From the NCBI RefSeq assembly GCF_000772705.2, contig NZ_JSBW02000052.1, positions 1 to 64,000 of the forward strand: a stretch of DNA of 64,000 bases, read 5' to 3'. The DNA is from Xanthomonas vasicola (GTDB lineage Bacteria > Pseudomonadota > Gammaproteobacteria > Xanthomonadales > Xanthomonadaceae). Of the stretch, positions 1 through 7,969 are shown piece after piece. The position numbers and the translations under genes are program-made. The notes under the pieces are model-generated. The model worked only from the letters and a program-made list of their open reading frames with translations. It had not been told where the DNA came from and did no database searches. Numbering within the stretch: the first letter of the stretch is position 1; each line of letters opens with the position of its first letter.

Positions 1-69
1 GCGCTGGCTGCTGCGCTGGATCGCGTTTTTGCGTGCCTGGATGCGGGCGATGGAATGGCCATCCTTTAG
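1..69 (+). CDS. C-terminal end of an unidentified protein (truncated by window edge)
   Basis: The window opens inside a reading frame in phase with base 1. It gives 22 residues, ending in GDGMAIL, before a TAG stop at 67-69. The residues are hydrophobic and alanine-rich, but too few remain to name a family. That this is a real gene end is inferred from the uninterrupted frame and from the lack of any other gene on this stretch. The following 200 bases up to the DksA-like gene hold nothing I recognise. Confidence 0.4.
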   Translation, partial: ALAAALDRVFACLDAGDGMAIL

Positions 70-268
70 CCACGTGCCGCTGTCACAGACGGCACGGGGC
101 GCTTGAAGGGGATTTTTCAGGGACAACCAATTACGACGACGCAGGCAAGTGGTAGCACCTGCGAATACAAGAGGCGCCATTGCAGCGCCCGCTTGTTATG
201 GCGATGCCGCGCTCACGGAGGGGGTAGTCGCCGCACCGCCTGCAGCGTTGGGAATAAACATCACTCAC

Positions 269-535
269 TCAACGCAGCTGACTATCCTTGCTGCCGCGAC
301 GGTTGTAGCCGCCTTGCGCCGCCTGCTCCAGGTCGTGCGCTTCCTGGCAGTTCACGCATAAGCGCACGCCAGGCACTGCCTTGCGGCGTGCCTCGGGAAT
401 CGGTGCCTCGCAGTCTTCGCAGTGCGTCAAACTCGGGCCCTGATGCAGCTGGCTGCGCGCACGCTTGATCGCATCGTCGACTGTGGCATCGATCTGGTCC
501 TGTACCGCTCCATCACCCGCCCATCCGGTCGCCAT
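269..535 (-). CDS. DksA/TraR family C4-type zinc finger protein (YbiI-like)
   Basis: This is an 88-residue protein with two Cys pairs, C-E-D-C near residue 40 and C-V-N-C near residue 61. They form the C4 zinc finger of the DksA/TraR family. The N-terminus (MATGWAGDGAVQDQ) resembles the YbiI subgroup, which lacks the long coiled coil of true DksA. Family members bind RNA polymerase through the secondary channel, but the role of the short YbiI type is poorly defined, so a regulatory function is an inference. A GAGGTG element lies about ten bases upstream of the ATG. The gene stands alone on the minus strand, divergent from the DUF2789 gene. Confidence 0.85.
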   Translation of the reverse strand: MATGWAGDGAVQDQIDATVDDAIKRARSQLHQGPSLTHCEDCEAPIPEARRKAVPGVRLCVNCQEAHDLEQAAQGGYNRRGSKDSQLR

Positions 536-709
536 GATCGCTACACCTCACTGGTCTGGATACAGATATGGTCATTCGTGCAGGCAAATCCAAGCCGCGC
601 GTGCACAGTACCCTCAAGCTGAGTGCTCTAGCATTCAAATCACCGCCACCTGCCGGCACGCGCGGCAAGTGGCCAGGCACTCAGTCATCCGCACTCTCAA
701 GGAACCGCA

Positions 710-964
710 ATGGAACAGCCCGTCCACCCGTTTTCCGAACTATTCGCCCAGCTGGGCCTGCCCTCCGACGAAGCCAGCATTCGCAGCTTCATCGCCGAGC
801 ACTCTCCGCTGCCGGGCGATATGCGCCTGGAAGAGGCGCCGTTCTGGACGCCTGCGCAATCCCAGCTGTTGCGCGAAGAACGCCTCGACGATGCCGACTG
901 GATCTTGACCATTGATCAGCTCAATATCGCCCTCCATACGACGGCAGACAACACGGGCGTTTGA
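710..964 (+). CDS. DUF2789 family protein
   Basis: This short acidic cytoplasmic protein of 84 residues matches the DUF2789 family in overall look: an N-terminal F-x-E-L-F-x-Q-L-G-L-P segment, then a stretch ending in FWTPAQSQLLREE and a final DADW segment. No function is known for the family. An AGGA motif seven bases before the ATG fixes the start. There is no signal peptide or membrane segment. It is monocistronic, convergent with the DUF1328 gene, and separated from it by a hairpin terminator. Confidence 0.75.
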   Translation: MEQPVHPFSELFAQLGLPSDEASIRSFIAEHSPLPGDMRLEEAPFWTPAQSQLLREERLDDADWILTIDQLNIALHTTADNTGV

Positions 965-1038
965 GCACCGCACCTGCAGGCGCAAGTTACGCTTGAGACC
1001 GCCTGCGGCTGGCATGCTTGCCGGCTGATTCGCAGAAC

Positions 1039-1067
1039 AAAAAAGGAGCGACCGCTGGTCGCTCCTT
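1039..1067 (-). terminator. Rho-independent terminator of the DUF1328 gene
   Basis: A perfect 9-bp stem, GGAGCGACC/GGTCGCTCC, with a GCT loop is followed on the minus strand by six T residues (the A run at 1039-1044). It lies 56 bases past the DUF1328 stop codon, between two convergent genes, and could also slow transcripts from the plus strand. Confidence 0.85.
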
Positions 1068-1122
1068 CGATAACCGGTAATGCAGCTAGGCAGCGAAGCG
1101 CGTGCCAGGCGGCGTGCCTGCG

Positions 1123-1299
1123 TCAGGTTACTTTCTTGGCAATCGTCATGCCCAGCACGAACAGCACGATGGCAAGGATGATGCCGGCCCAGAACAGGAA
1201 CTTGGCGATGCCCATCGCAGCGCCGGCCATGCCGCCGAAGCCAAGCGCACCGGCGATCAAGCCGATAATTGCGAAAATAATGGCCCACTTAATGATGAT
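1123..1299 (-). CDS. DUF1328 (UPF0391) small membrane protein with a non-canonical start codon
   Basis: The 58-codon frame reads [20 protein letters not shown], then a Gly/Ala-rich turn, a second hydrophobic helix ([16 protein letters not shown]) and a basic tail MTIAKKVT. This is the two-helix pattern of the DUF1328 inner-membrane family (E. coli YtjA type), whose function is unknown. No ATG, GTG or TTG opens the frame: its first codons are ATC ATC ATT at 1299-1291. A strong GAGGAG ribosome-binding site at 1310-1305 sits 5 to 8 bases before the ATC codons, so initiation at ATC (or less likely ATT) is inferred. A seven-codon ORF in another frame (1312-1289) overlaps this start. A terminator follows the gene. 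Confidence 0.8.
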   Translation of the reverse strand: MIIKWAIIFAIIGLIAGALGFGGMAGAAMGIAKFLFWAGIILAIVLFVLGMTIAKKVT

Positions 1300-1866
1300 G
1301 TTGTCTCCTCATCGGCACCGTGCCGTTGTTTGATCGTCTGCTTGCGACTTAACGCCGCAAAACATGCACCGCACGCTACCGATTCGAATGTGCCGCATTC
1401 GTGAATGCGCCTGACACACGCTGCAATATGTGCGTTACGTTCAAAGGGCGATCGCCATTGAGATAGAACTGCGGATGCGTCGTGAAAAGGTCATCACGGC
1501 TCGTCAGCGCGCCGCCCATCACTCACTGAAGCGGCCACCGCTTTTCGCACGGCAGTGTGCAGTCCAATTCATCGCAACATCCGATCGCAGCAGACGCCCA
1601 CACCGGCCGTCCATCGATGCTCAGCGAGCATGCTCTGCCCGTCCTTAGAGCAGCCGACAAAATGACTGCGCGCCCGCCAGGCCGGCGCGGCGGTGCTCGG
1701 AATCGGCATACCATTCGTACACCGCAGTTCTGAGCACGCCGTCCGCGCCCACCTGACAGCTGCTTGCTACGTTTTGTCAGCCGCTCTCGATCACTCACTT
1801 GCACGTGTGGATTCGCCAGCAGCTGCCGCATCGGCGATCATGCGCGCTTCGCAGCGATCGATCGCC
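1300..1866. other. Long intergenic region without a supported gene
   Basis: This 567-base stretch lies between the divergent DUF1328 and YgjP-like genes and must hold both promoters. Short open frames exist on both strands, but none resembles a protein family and none has a convincing ribosome-binding site. It contains one copy of a dispersed motif, GCTACGTTTTGTCAGCCGC at 1768-1786, listed separately. I see no hairpin with a T tract. Confidence 0.5.
1768..1786 (+). repeat. Copy 1 of a short dispersed repeat (GCTACGTTTTGTyAGCCGC)
   Basis: The 19-base string here matches the reverse complement of a site at 18018-18036 with a single difference in the middle. Flanking TGACAG and TGTCAG arms make this copy part of an imperfect inverted repeat. 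Its function is unknown. Confidence 0.5.
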
Positions 1867-2367
1867 ATGGACACTCTTCGCTACCTCATCGGCTATCCGC
1901 CTGCCGTCCTGGATCAAGTACGCGAGTTGATTGCACAGGACAAGCTCGCCACCGTAATGGCGCGGCGTTATCCGGACCGGCACGCGATCCGCACCGATCG
2001 CCATCTCTATGAGTACGTCAAGGCGATGAAGGAGCGCTACATGCGTTCATCGCCTACCTTGCACAAGGCGATGTACGACAACCATCTGCAGGTGGTGAAG
2101 CATGCGCTGGGCACGCATACTGCGATTTCGCGCGTGCACGGCGGCCGCCTGAAGGCCAGCCGCGAAATCCGCATTGCCTCCGTGTTTCGTGACGCGCCAG
2201 AGCCTTTTCTGCAGATGATCGTGGCGCACGAACTGGCGCATCTGAAGGAAGCCGATCACAACAAGGCCTTCTACCAGCTCTGCAACCACATGACCCCGGA
2301 CTACCACCAACTGGAGTTCGACCTGCGCCTGTATCTGACACAGTTGGCCCTGTCTGCCCATAGCTGA
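1867..2367 (+). CDS. YgjP-like (DUF45, M48-type) zinc metallopeptidase
   Basis: The protein has 166 residues from the ATG at 1867. The zinc site is clear: HELAH at residues 121-125 followed by EADH with a third histidine at 131, the arrangement of the YgjP/WLM metallopeptidase-like family. The following YQLCNHMTPDYHQLEFDLR stretch fits the C-terminal helix of the family. It has no signal peptide and is likely cytoplasmic; substrates are unknown. The frame stays open upstream to 1693, but that extension looks like non-coding sequence, so the internal ATG starting MDTLRYLIGY is preferred. The next gene begins 35 bases downstream, so co-transcription is possible. Confidence 0.8.
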   Translation: MDTLRYLIGYPPAVLDQVRELIAQDKLATVMARRYPDRHAIRTDRHLYEYVKAMKERYMRSSPTLHKAMYDNHLQVVKHALGTHTAISRVHGGRLKASREIRIASVFRDAPEPFLQMIVAHELAHLKEADHNKAFYQLCNHMTPDYHQLEFDLRLYLTQLALSAHS

Positions 2368-2402
2368 TCGCGCGGTACACGTGCAAGGCTTAGGATAAGT
2401 GC

Positions 2403-3659
2403 ATGCAGCCCTCCCCGCTTGCAGACCTCACCCGTGCCGCGCAACGCCAGCAACCCGGCGCGATTAATGCGCTGGCCCAGGCGCTGGTGCGTGCCGGCCA
2501 GCCGGAAGAAGCCTTTGTCTGGTATTCGCGCAGTGCGGCCGCAGGCGATGCACTGGCCCAGATTGAAGTTGGCCGCATGCGCGCCTACGGCGTCGGCTGC
2601 GAAGTGGACGTCGACCAGGCGCGTGCGCAGTGGGAGCTGGCTGAGCGGCAGGGCGCTGCGGCAGCACGGTATTTGCTGGCTACCCTGGCTGTAGGAGAGC
2701 AGCCGCTGGCGCTGGACGGCTCGGCGTTCGACCGGCTGCAGGCGGCAGCGGCTGCCGGCTACCCGCCTGCGCTACGCGCCCTCGCCATCCAGTACGGACG
2801 CGTGGCGCATCCGGATCGGCAACGTCAGTGCGTCGCCCTGCTCGAACGCGCCGCGGCAGCGGGCGATGCCGTCTCCGCTGGCCTGCTGGCCGAGCGCCTG
2901 CTGCGCGGGGAAGGCGTGCCGCCCCAGCCCGATGCCGCTGCGCAGCTGTGGCGGCAACTGCAAGCCCTTGGCATGACTGCATTGCCCGATGTGTTTATCG
3001 CACCACCCGATCCCGCGCATGACACTGCCGATCACCGCATCGATTTCGCACCCCGCACTGGCCCTGTGCAGCGCCACGCAGCTCCGCTCATCGAAGAATA
3101 TGCGGGGGTACTGTCGGCCGACGAATGCCGCTTGCTAATGCTGCTGGCGCGACCGCATTTGCGTGGCTCGCAGGTGATCGACCCCAACGATGCCAGCACG
3201 CAGCGCGCACCGGTCCGCACCAGCCGAGGCGCGACCCTGGACCCGATCATCGAAGACTTCGCCGCGCGTGTTGCACAGGCGCGGCTGGCGGCCTGCGCAC
3301 AGCTGACACTGACCCACGCAGAGCCGCTCTCGGTGCTGTGCTACGCGCCGGGCGAGCAGTACCGCGCGCACCGCGACTATCTGCCGCCTGGAACGATTGC
3401 TGCCGACCGTCCCAACGCCGGCAACCGCCAGCGCACCGTCTGCGTCTATCTCAATGTTGTCGATGCCGGCGGCGAAACAGAATTTCCGCTGGCAGGCGTT
3501 CGCGTGCAGCCGCGCCCCGGTGCGCTGGTGTGCTTCGACAACCTGCATGCCGATGGCCGCCCCAACGCCGATTCGCTGCACGCTGGCCTACCGGTCACAG
3601 CAGGTAGCAAATGGTTGGGAACGCTGTGGTTCCGGCAGCAGTGCTACCGGGATTGGTGA
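2403..3659 (+). CDS. Sel1-repeat protein fused to a 2-oxoglutarate/Fe(II) prolyl 4-hydroxylase-like dioxygenase
   Basis: The N-terminal half (about residues 20-190) consists of Sel1/TPR-like alpha repeats such as AFVWYSRSAAAGDALAQIEV and AVSAGLLAERLLRGEGV. The C-terminal half is a double-stranded beta-helix oxygenase. It shows the iron ligands H-x-D in YRAHRDYLPPG near residue 323 and a distal H in FDNLHADG near residue 382. A basic residue in TAGSKWLGTLWFR would hold 2-oxoglutarate. This is the prolyl 4-hydroxylase alpha-subunit fold. The protein substrate is not evident; the repeats may recruit it (inference). AGGA lies ten bases before the ATG. No signal peptide is present. Confidence 0.85.
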   Translation: MQPSPLADLTRAAQRQQPGAINALAQALVRAGQPEEAFVWYSRSAAAGDALAQIEVGRMRAYGVGCEVDVDQARAQWELAERQGAAAARYLLATLAVGEQPLALDGSAFDRLQAAAAAGYPPALRALAIQYGRVAHPDRQRQCVALLERAAAAGDAVSAGLLAERLLRGEGVPPQPDAAAQLWRQLQALGMTALPDVFIAPPDPAHDTADHRIDFAPRTGPVQRHAAPLIEEYAGVLSADECRLLMLLARPHLRGSQVIDPNDASTQRAPVRTSRGATLDPIIEDFAARVAQARLAACAQLTLTHAEPLSVLCYAPGEQYRAHRDYLPPGTIAADRPNAGNRQRTVCVYLNVVDAGGETEFPLAGVRVQPRPGALVCFDNLHADGRPNADSLHAGLPVTAGSKWLGTLWFRQQCYRDW

Positions 3660-3706
3660 ACAGATTCATACACACCCCCGTGCCGACGTGGTTTAAAATG
3701 TTGCAG

Positions 3707-3748
3707 CGCGACGTGACCGGACAGGATCTGCAAACGTCGCGTTTTTTG
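3707..3748 (+). terminator. Hairpin followed by a T run, candidate terminator or leader attenuator
   Basis: An 8-bp perfect inverted repeat (CGCGACGT at 3707-3714 and ACGTCGCG at 3734-3741) encloses a 19-base loop and is followed directly by six T residues. It could end the hydroxylase transcript. A TTTAAAAT box at 3692-3699 just upstream resembles a -10 element, so the hairpin might instead sit in the leader of the leucine dehydrogenase mRNA. Both readings are inference. Confidence 0.45.
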
Positions 3749-3815
3749 TTTCCCACTGCACGGGTGCATACCCGGCTTCAGGGAAGGCACATCACGCAGC
3801 CCCGCGGAGCCTTCG

Positions 3816-4916
3816 ATGCTTTTCGAAACCCTCGATACCACCGGCCACGAGCAGGTGATTTTCTGTCACAACCGCGACGCCGGACTCAAGGCGATCATCG
3901 CCTTGCACAGCACGCGCCTTGGGCCAGCGTTGGGTGGCGTGCGCATGCGCCCCTACCCCAATAGCGAGGCGGCGCTCAACGACGCGCTGCGGCTGAGCCG
4001 CACCATGACTTACAAGAACGCCCTCGCCGGCCTGAACGTTGGCGGCGGCAAGGCGGTGATCATCGGCGACCCCAGAACCGACAAGACCGAAGCGCTGTTC
4101 CGCGCCTTCGGCCGGTTTGTCGACACCCTGGGCGGGCGCTACATCACCTCTGAGGACGTCGGCACCGACGTCAACGACATGGAACAGATCTACCTGGAAA
4201 GCGAATACGTCACCGGCGTACACCAGGTGCATCGCGGCTCAGGCGACCCGGCCCCGTTCACTGCATATGGCGCGCTGCAGGCGCTAATGGCCTCACTCAA
4301 CCGCAAGCTCGGTCACGAAGAAGTCGGCAAGGCCAGCATCGCGATCCAGGGCCTGGGCCATATCGGCATGGAGCTGGTGAAGCTGCTCAAGGAACGCGGC
4401 GCAAAACTCTACGTGGCCGACCTGAATCAGGCGCTGGTGGACCGCGCGGTGGCCGAATACGGCGCAGAAGCGGTGCGCCCGGATGAAATCCATCAGGTGG
4501 CGGCCGACGTGTTTGCCCCCTGCGCTTTGGAAGGCGCCATCAACGAAGAGACGCTGCCGCAACTCAAGGCCAAGATCATTTGCGGCACGGCCAACAATCA
4601 ACTTGCCAGCGCCGTCATCGGCGAAGAACTGCATCGGCGCGGCATTCTGTATGCGCCCGATTATGTGGTAAATGCCGGCGGGGTGATGAATGTGTCGCTG
4701 GAGATCGACGGCTACAACCGCGAACGTGCGATGCGGCTGATCCGCAGCATTTATCACAACCTGGAAAAGGTCTTCGATGTATCCAAACAGTTGGATATCT
4801 CGCCGCAGCAGGCGGCCGATCAGATTGCCGAAGCGCGCATCGAAGCCATCAGCAAACTCAAATTACCGCTGGGCCGCACCGCACCGCGCTTTCTGCACAA
4901 GCTACGCGGCGAGTGA
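3816..4916 (+). CDS. Leucine dehydrogenase (Glu/Leu/Phe/Val dehydrogenase family)
   Basis: This 366-residue NAD-dependent amino acid dehydrogenase would reversibly deaminate leucine and other branched-chain amino acids to 2-oxo acids. The catalytic lysines are visible at residue 67 (TMTYKNALAG) and residue 79 (NVGGGKAVI), and the Rossmann motif IQGLGHIGMELVKLL lies near residue 175. Length and the opening MLFETLDTTGHEQV fit leucine/valine dehydrogenases rather than the longer glutamate enzymes. CGGAG stands six bases before the ATG. It would feed the branched-chain pathway whose valine branch is encoded at 42-48 kb, though the two loci are not linked. A perfect 12-bp hairpin follows the stop. 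Confidence 0.85.
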   Translation: MLFETLDTTGHEQVIFCHNRDAGLKAIIALHSTRLGPALGGVRMRPYPNSEAALNDALRLSRTMTYKNALAGLNVGGGKAVIIGDPRTDKTEALFRAFGRFVDTLGGRYITSEDVGTDVNDMEQIYLESEYVTGVHQVHRGSGDPAPFTAYGALQALMASLNRKLGHEEVGKASIAIQGLGHIGMELVKLLKERGAKLYVADLNQALVDRAVAEYGAEAVRPDEIHQVAADVFAPCALEGAINEETLPQLKAKIICGTANNQLASAVIGEELHRRGILYAPDYVVNAGGVMNVSLEIDGYNRERAMRLIRSIYHNLEKVFDVSKQLDISPQQAADQIAEARIEAISKLKLPLGRTAPRFLHKLRGE

Positions 4917-4918
4917 AG

Positions 4919-4947
4919 CCCTGTCCAGGCGCGCTGCCTGGACAGGG
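4919..4947. terminator. Perfect hairpin between convergent genes
   Basis: CCCTGTCCAGGC and its exact complement GCCTGGACAGGG enclose a 5-base loop. It begins two bases after the leucine dehydrogenase stop and lies 30 bases past the autotransporter stop on the other strand. No T tract follows on either strand, so it may act as a bidirectional stabiliser or a weak terminator. Confidence 0.6.
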
Positions 4948-4976
4948 AACACATGCATCAGACAGATAAGCGCCGA

Positions 4977-7814
4977 TCAGAAATCGGCGCTGTAACGCAG
5001 ACTCAACGCGCGATCGTCGCCGCGCTCGCCCACTCGCTGGTCGTAGCCGAAATGCAGCTGGCTTTGCTGACCCAACGGCGCTGCCGCGGTAATCCCGAAC
5101 AGACCACCCGAGCGTGCCGGCTGCATGCCACGCAACGGCGCCCACGCATCCACCCCGACGAAACTGGCATCCAGCGTCACGCCATCGCTGCTCAGCGCCT
5201 GCTGCCATTCCAAATAGCCGCCCAGCTGGATACCGCGCCAGCGATACGCCGAGCGCACGCCGGCAAGCACCTGCGTGCGCGATGACGTACTCGCGTTGGC
5301 GCGCAAGCCGAAGCCATCGCCGCCGCTTTCGCGAAAGCCGTCGCTGCGCAAACGCACGTAATCCAGGCCCATATACGGCGTCAGGCTTGCATGCACACCA
5401 CCCAGGCGGTACCCGGTTTCCAGATTGCTGCTGAGGTAACTGCCGCTGTAATCGCTGAAGGCGCTGCTGCGGTCTTCGCCCAGCTGCAGGGTGCGCTCGA
5501 TCTGCCGATTGACGTTGCCAAAGCCCATCTGGCCCAGCGTGTACGCAGCGCCCAACGTCGTGCCCCAATACAGCTGCGCCTGCACCTGACGATCGCGCCC
5601 GCGAGCACCATCCAGATCGCCCAGACTGCTGGAGCGCGTTTGGCCGAATGCAAAACCGGTGACCGCACCGGACGCCAGACGTAGATCGCTGCCCATCATC
5701 CAGCCGGAAGTAGCAAAGCCCGAGGTGGTCGCACCGCCCTCACCCGGCCCGCCAAGTGCCCGCTGCCAGTTGCCCAACAGGCGCGGCTGTTGCGACAGGG
5801 CATCGAAATGCGATGCCAGTGCGCGGCGGCCCAGATCGATAGTGTCGAACGTCATCGCGGCAGATTCCGCATGCGCACGCCCAGACAGACTGCGCAGCGA
5901 GTCTGCAGCGGCCTTGGCGGTTGGCGATTGCTGCAACGCAGCTGCGGCGCGAATGAAGTCGCCGCTCAGTGCACCGTTGCCCTGGAACTGCTGCGCATCC
6001 ACCTTCTGAAAGGCCTGCTCGACGCGAATGGCCGAGTCCATCGATGCGGTGCCGATTGCGCCAAGCGATGCGGCGACCGCCGTGACATCCATGCGCTGCA
6101 GCGAGATATACGCAGTATTAGCGTCGTAGCTGGGTGTCGCAGTCAGAAAGGTCACGGCCGGCCCGCTGCTCAGCGTATCGAACGTGCCTTGCAGGCCATT
6201 GGTGGCTTGCAGCACTGGATAGGTCGTGTTGTTGACGACGTAATCGCGCCGGCCGAGCAACTGTAGGTCGCCTGCGATGGTCGCCGTGCCGGCGACATTC
6301 AAACGGTCGCCCACATTTACTGCCAGGCGCCCGTTGCTGGCCTGGGTGTAATTGCCGGTAATGGACGCAGTCGCGCCATTGACCTGCAACGTACCGGCGT
6401 TTTCAACCTGCCCACCGATCCTGCCGGCGCCGACCAGGCTCGCACTATTGGCGATACTCACGCGCGTACTCTGCAAACTGGCAGTCTGCAAGGTGCCAGC
6501 GAGTACCTGGGTATCGCCGGTGAAGCTATTGGCCGTGCTGCTCAATACCAACGTGCCGGTGCCGCGCTTGGTCAGGCCGCCGGTGCCACTGATGTCGTTG
6601 GCCCAGGTCGAACGCAAGGTGGTGACGTTGACATCCACCGTGCCCCAATCGAAGCGTGCCGGCCCCAGCACTGCCTTGCCGACATCGAGCAACCCATAAC
6701 CGAACACCGGGTCCACGCCCGCAGCACCTAGATCGGTGGCGGTTCCCAGCAAGGTCTGGCGCACCAGATCATTGTTGAAATACGGAAACGCCTGCCACAC
6801 CAACGCAGCCGCACCCGAGACCAGCGGCGCCGCGAACGAGGTGCCGCTGCCGTAGAAATAACGGATGTTGCTGGCGGTGGCGTCGGGATCAATGAACAGC
6901 GAGGTCCCCGGCGCAACCAGGCAATAGCGCATCGCCACACCGCACGCATTGGAGTACGACGCCAGCTGCGTCGGGTTGGCGGTATCCAGCGCGCCAACCA
7001 CCAGCCAGCCGCGCTCCAGATCGGCCGCCGGCAGCGTTCCATTCGGGCCGGGCTGGCTCGGCAGTGCCGCAGTATCCGAAGGCTGCGAGCGCGACTCATT
7101 GCCCGACGCGAACACCACCAGCCCATCATTACTGAGAATGAAAGGGCGGTATTCCTGCGCGATCTGATTGGTCACCGTCGGGTCGTTCCAATACAGGCCG
7201 CCCCACGAATTGTTCATGATGCGCACGCCTGCACTGATCAGATCGGCATGCACCGGCCCCAAGCCAAGCGGGCCATCGACCTCGTTGCCATCGCCGCTAC
7301 CGTCATCCACCGGTGCGCGGTCGCTGATGATGCGCGCAGACACCAGACCGGCGCCGGGGGCAATACCGCCGGGCCACTGACCAACCGCACGCCCGGCCGC
7401 CAGCTCGGCCACCACGGTACCGTGCCCGACCACATCGCCCACAGCGGTGTTGTTTGTACGCGGATCCACATAGATGAAGCTGTCGCTGACGCGTCCCTGC
7501 AACGCCGGATGATTGGCATTGATGCCGGTATCGATAACGCCGATGCGATACCCGGCACCGGTAAAGCCGAGCGCTTGCGCTGCGCGCGCATTGGTCAATG
7601 CGAGGTGCGCATCGATCGCCGGTTCTGGAATCGTGGGTGTCACCGGCGGCGGCGGTGATGTCGGCGGCGGAGGCGGTGGTGGAGAGGTCGGCGGCGGTGC
7701 GGCCGGGGTGTTTGGACGGATACCGGCTCCGCCCCCACCACCGCCGCCGCACGCGGTCAACGCAACAGCAAGCGCCGAGGCCAGCACAGTCCTGGCGACG
7801 TCTTTCTTCTTCAT
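4977..7814 (-). CDS. Subtilase-type autotransporter serine protease with a lipobox
   Basis: The 945-residue protein starts at the ATG at 7814, which has GGGGAG at an ideal distance; an upstream in-frame extension is rejected. The signal peptide ends in a lipobox, LTA-C at residues 19-22. It is followed by seven glycines and a Pro-rich linker (residues 37-65). The S8 protease domain has Asp95 (GVIDTG), His131 (GHGTVV) and the Ser in YGSGTSFAAPLVSGAA near residue 320. Next comes a PATR-like beta-helix segment (GTGTLVLSSTANSFTGDTQV). The last 270 residues form the beta-barrel, ending in the outer-membrane signature LRYSADF. The family secretes its own passenger through the barrel. Lipidation, as in Neisseria NalP, is an inference from the lipobox. 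Confidence 0.9.
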   Translation of the reverse strand: MKKKDVARTVLASALAVALTACGGGGGGGAGIRPNTPAAPPPTSPPPPPPPTSPPPPVTPTIPEPAIDAHLALTNARAAQALGFTGAGYRIGVIDTGINANHPALQGRVSDSFIYVDPRTNNTAVGDVVGHGTVVAELAAGRAVGQWPGGIAPGAGLVSARIISDRAPVDDGSGDGNEVDGPLGLGPVHADLISAGVRIMNNSWGGLYWNDPTVTNQIAQEYRPFILSNDGLVVFASGNESRSQPSDTAALPSQPGPNGTLPAADLERGWLVVGALDTANPTQLASYSNACGVAMRYCLVAPGTSLFIDPDATASNIRYFYGSGTSFAAPLVSGAAALVWQAFPYFNNDLVRQTLLGTATDLGAAGVDPVFGYGLLDVGKAVLGPARFDWGTVDVNVTTLRSTWANDISGTGGLTKRGTGTLVLSSTANSFTGDTQVLAGTLQTASLQSTRVSIANSASLVGAGRIGGQVENAGTLQVNGATASITGNYTQASNGRLAVNVGDRLNVAGTATIAGDLQLLGRRDYVVNNTTYPVLQATNGLQGTFDTLSSGPAVTFLTATPSYDANTAYISLQRMDVTAVAASLGAIGTASMDSAIRVEQAFQKVDAQQFQGNGALSGDFIRAAAALQQSPTAKAAADSLRSLSGRAHAESAAMTFDTIDLGRRALASHFDALSQQPRLLGNWQRALGGPGEGGATTSGFATSGWMMGSDLRLASGAVTGFAFGQTRSSSLGDLDGARGRDRQVQAQLYWGTTLGAAYTLGQMGFGNVNRQIERTLQLGEDRSSAFSDYSGSYLSSNLETGYRLGGVHASLTPYMGLDYVRLRSDGFRESGGDGFGLRANASTSSRTQVLAGVRSAYRWRGIQLGGYLEWQQALSSDGVTLDASFVGVDAWAPLRGMQPARSGGLFGITAAAPLGQQSQLHFGYDQRVGERGDDRALSLRYSADF

Positions 7815-7969
7815 TTGGTGTTCTCCCCGAACCCATTCCATGGATGGGGCCCGATCGGGCCCGAATAACGCTTTGCTTACTTTAATCGGAAAGCGCGCGC
7901 GCAGGTGCGCGTGCTGGCGCGGCGCGACCATGAGGCAGATAATCGTTTCACTTTAAACGGTATCTGCCC

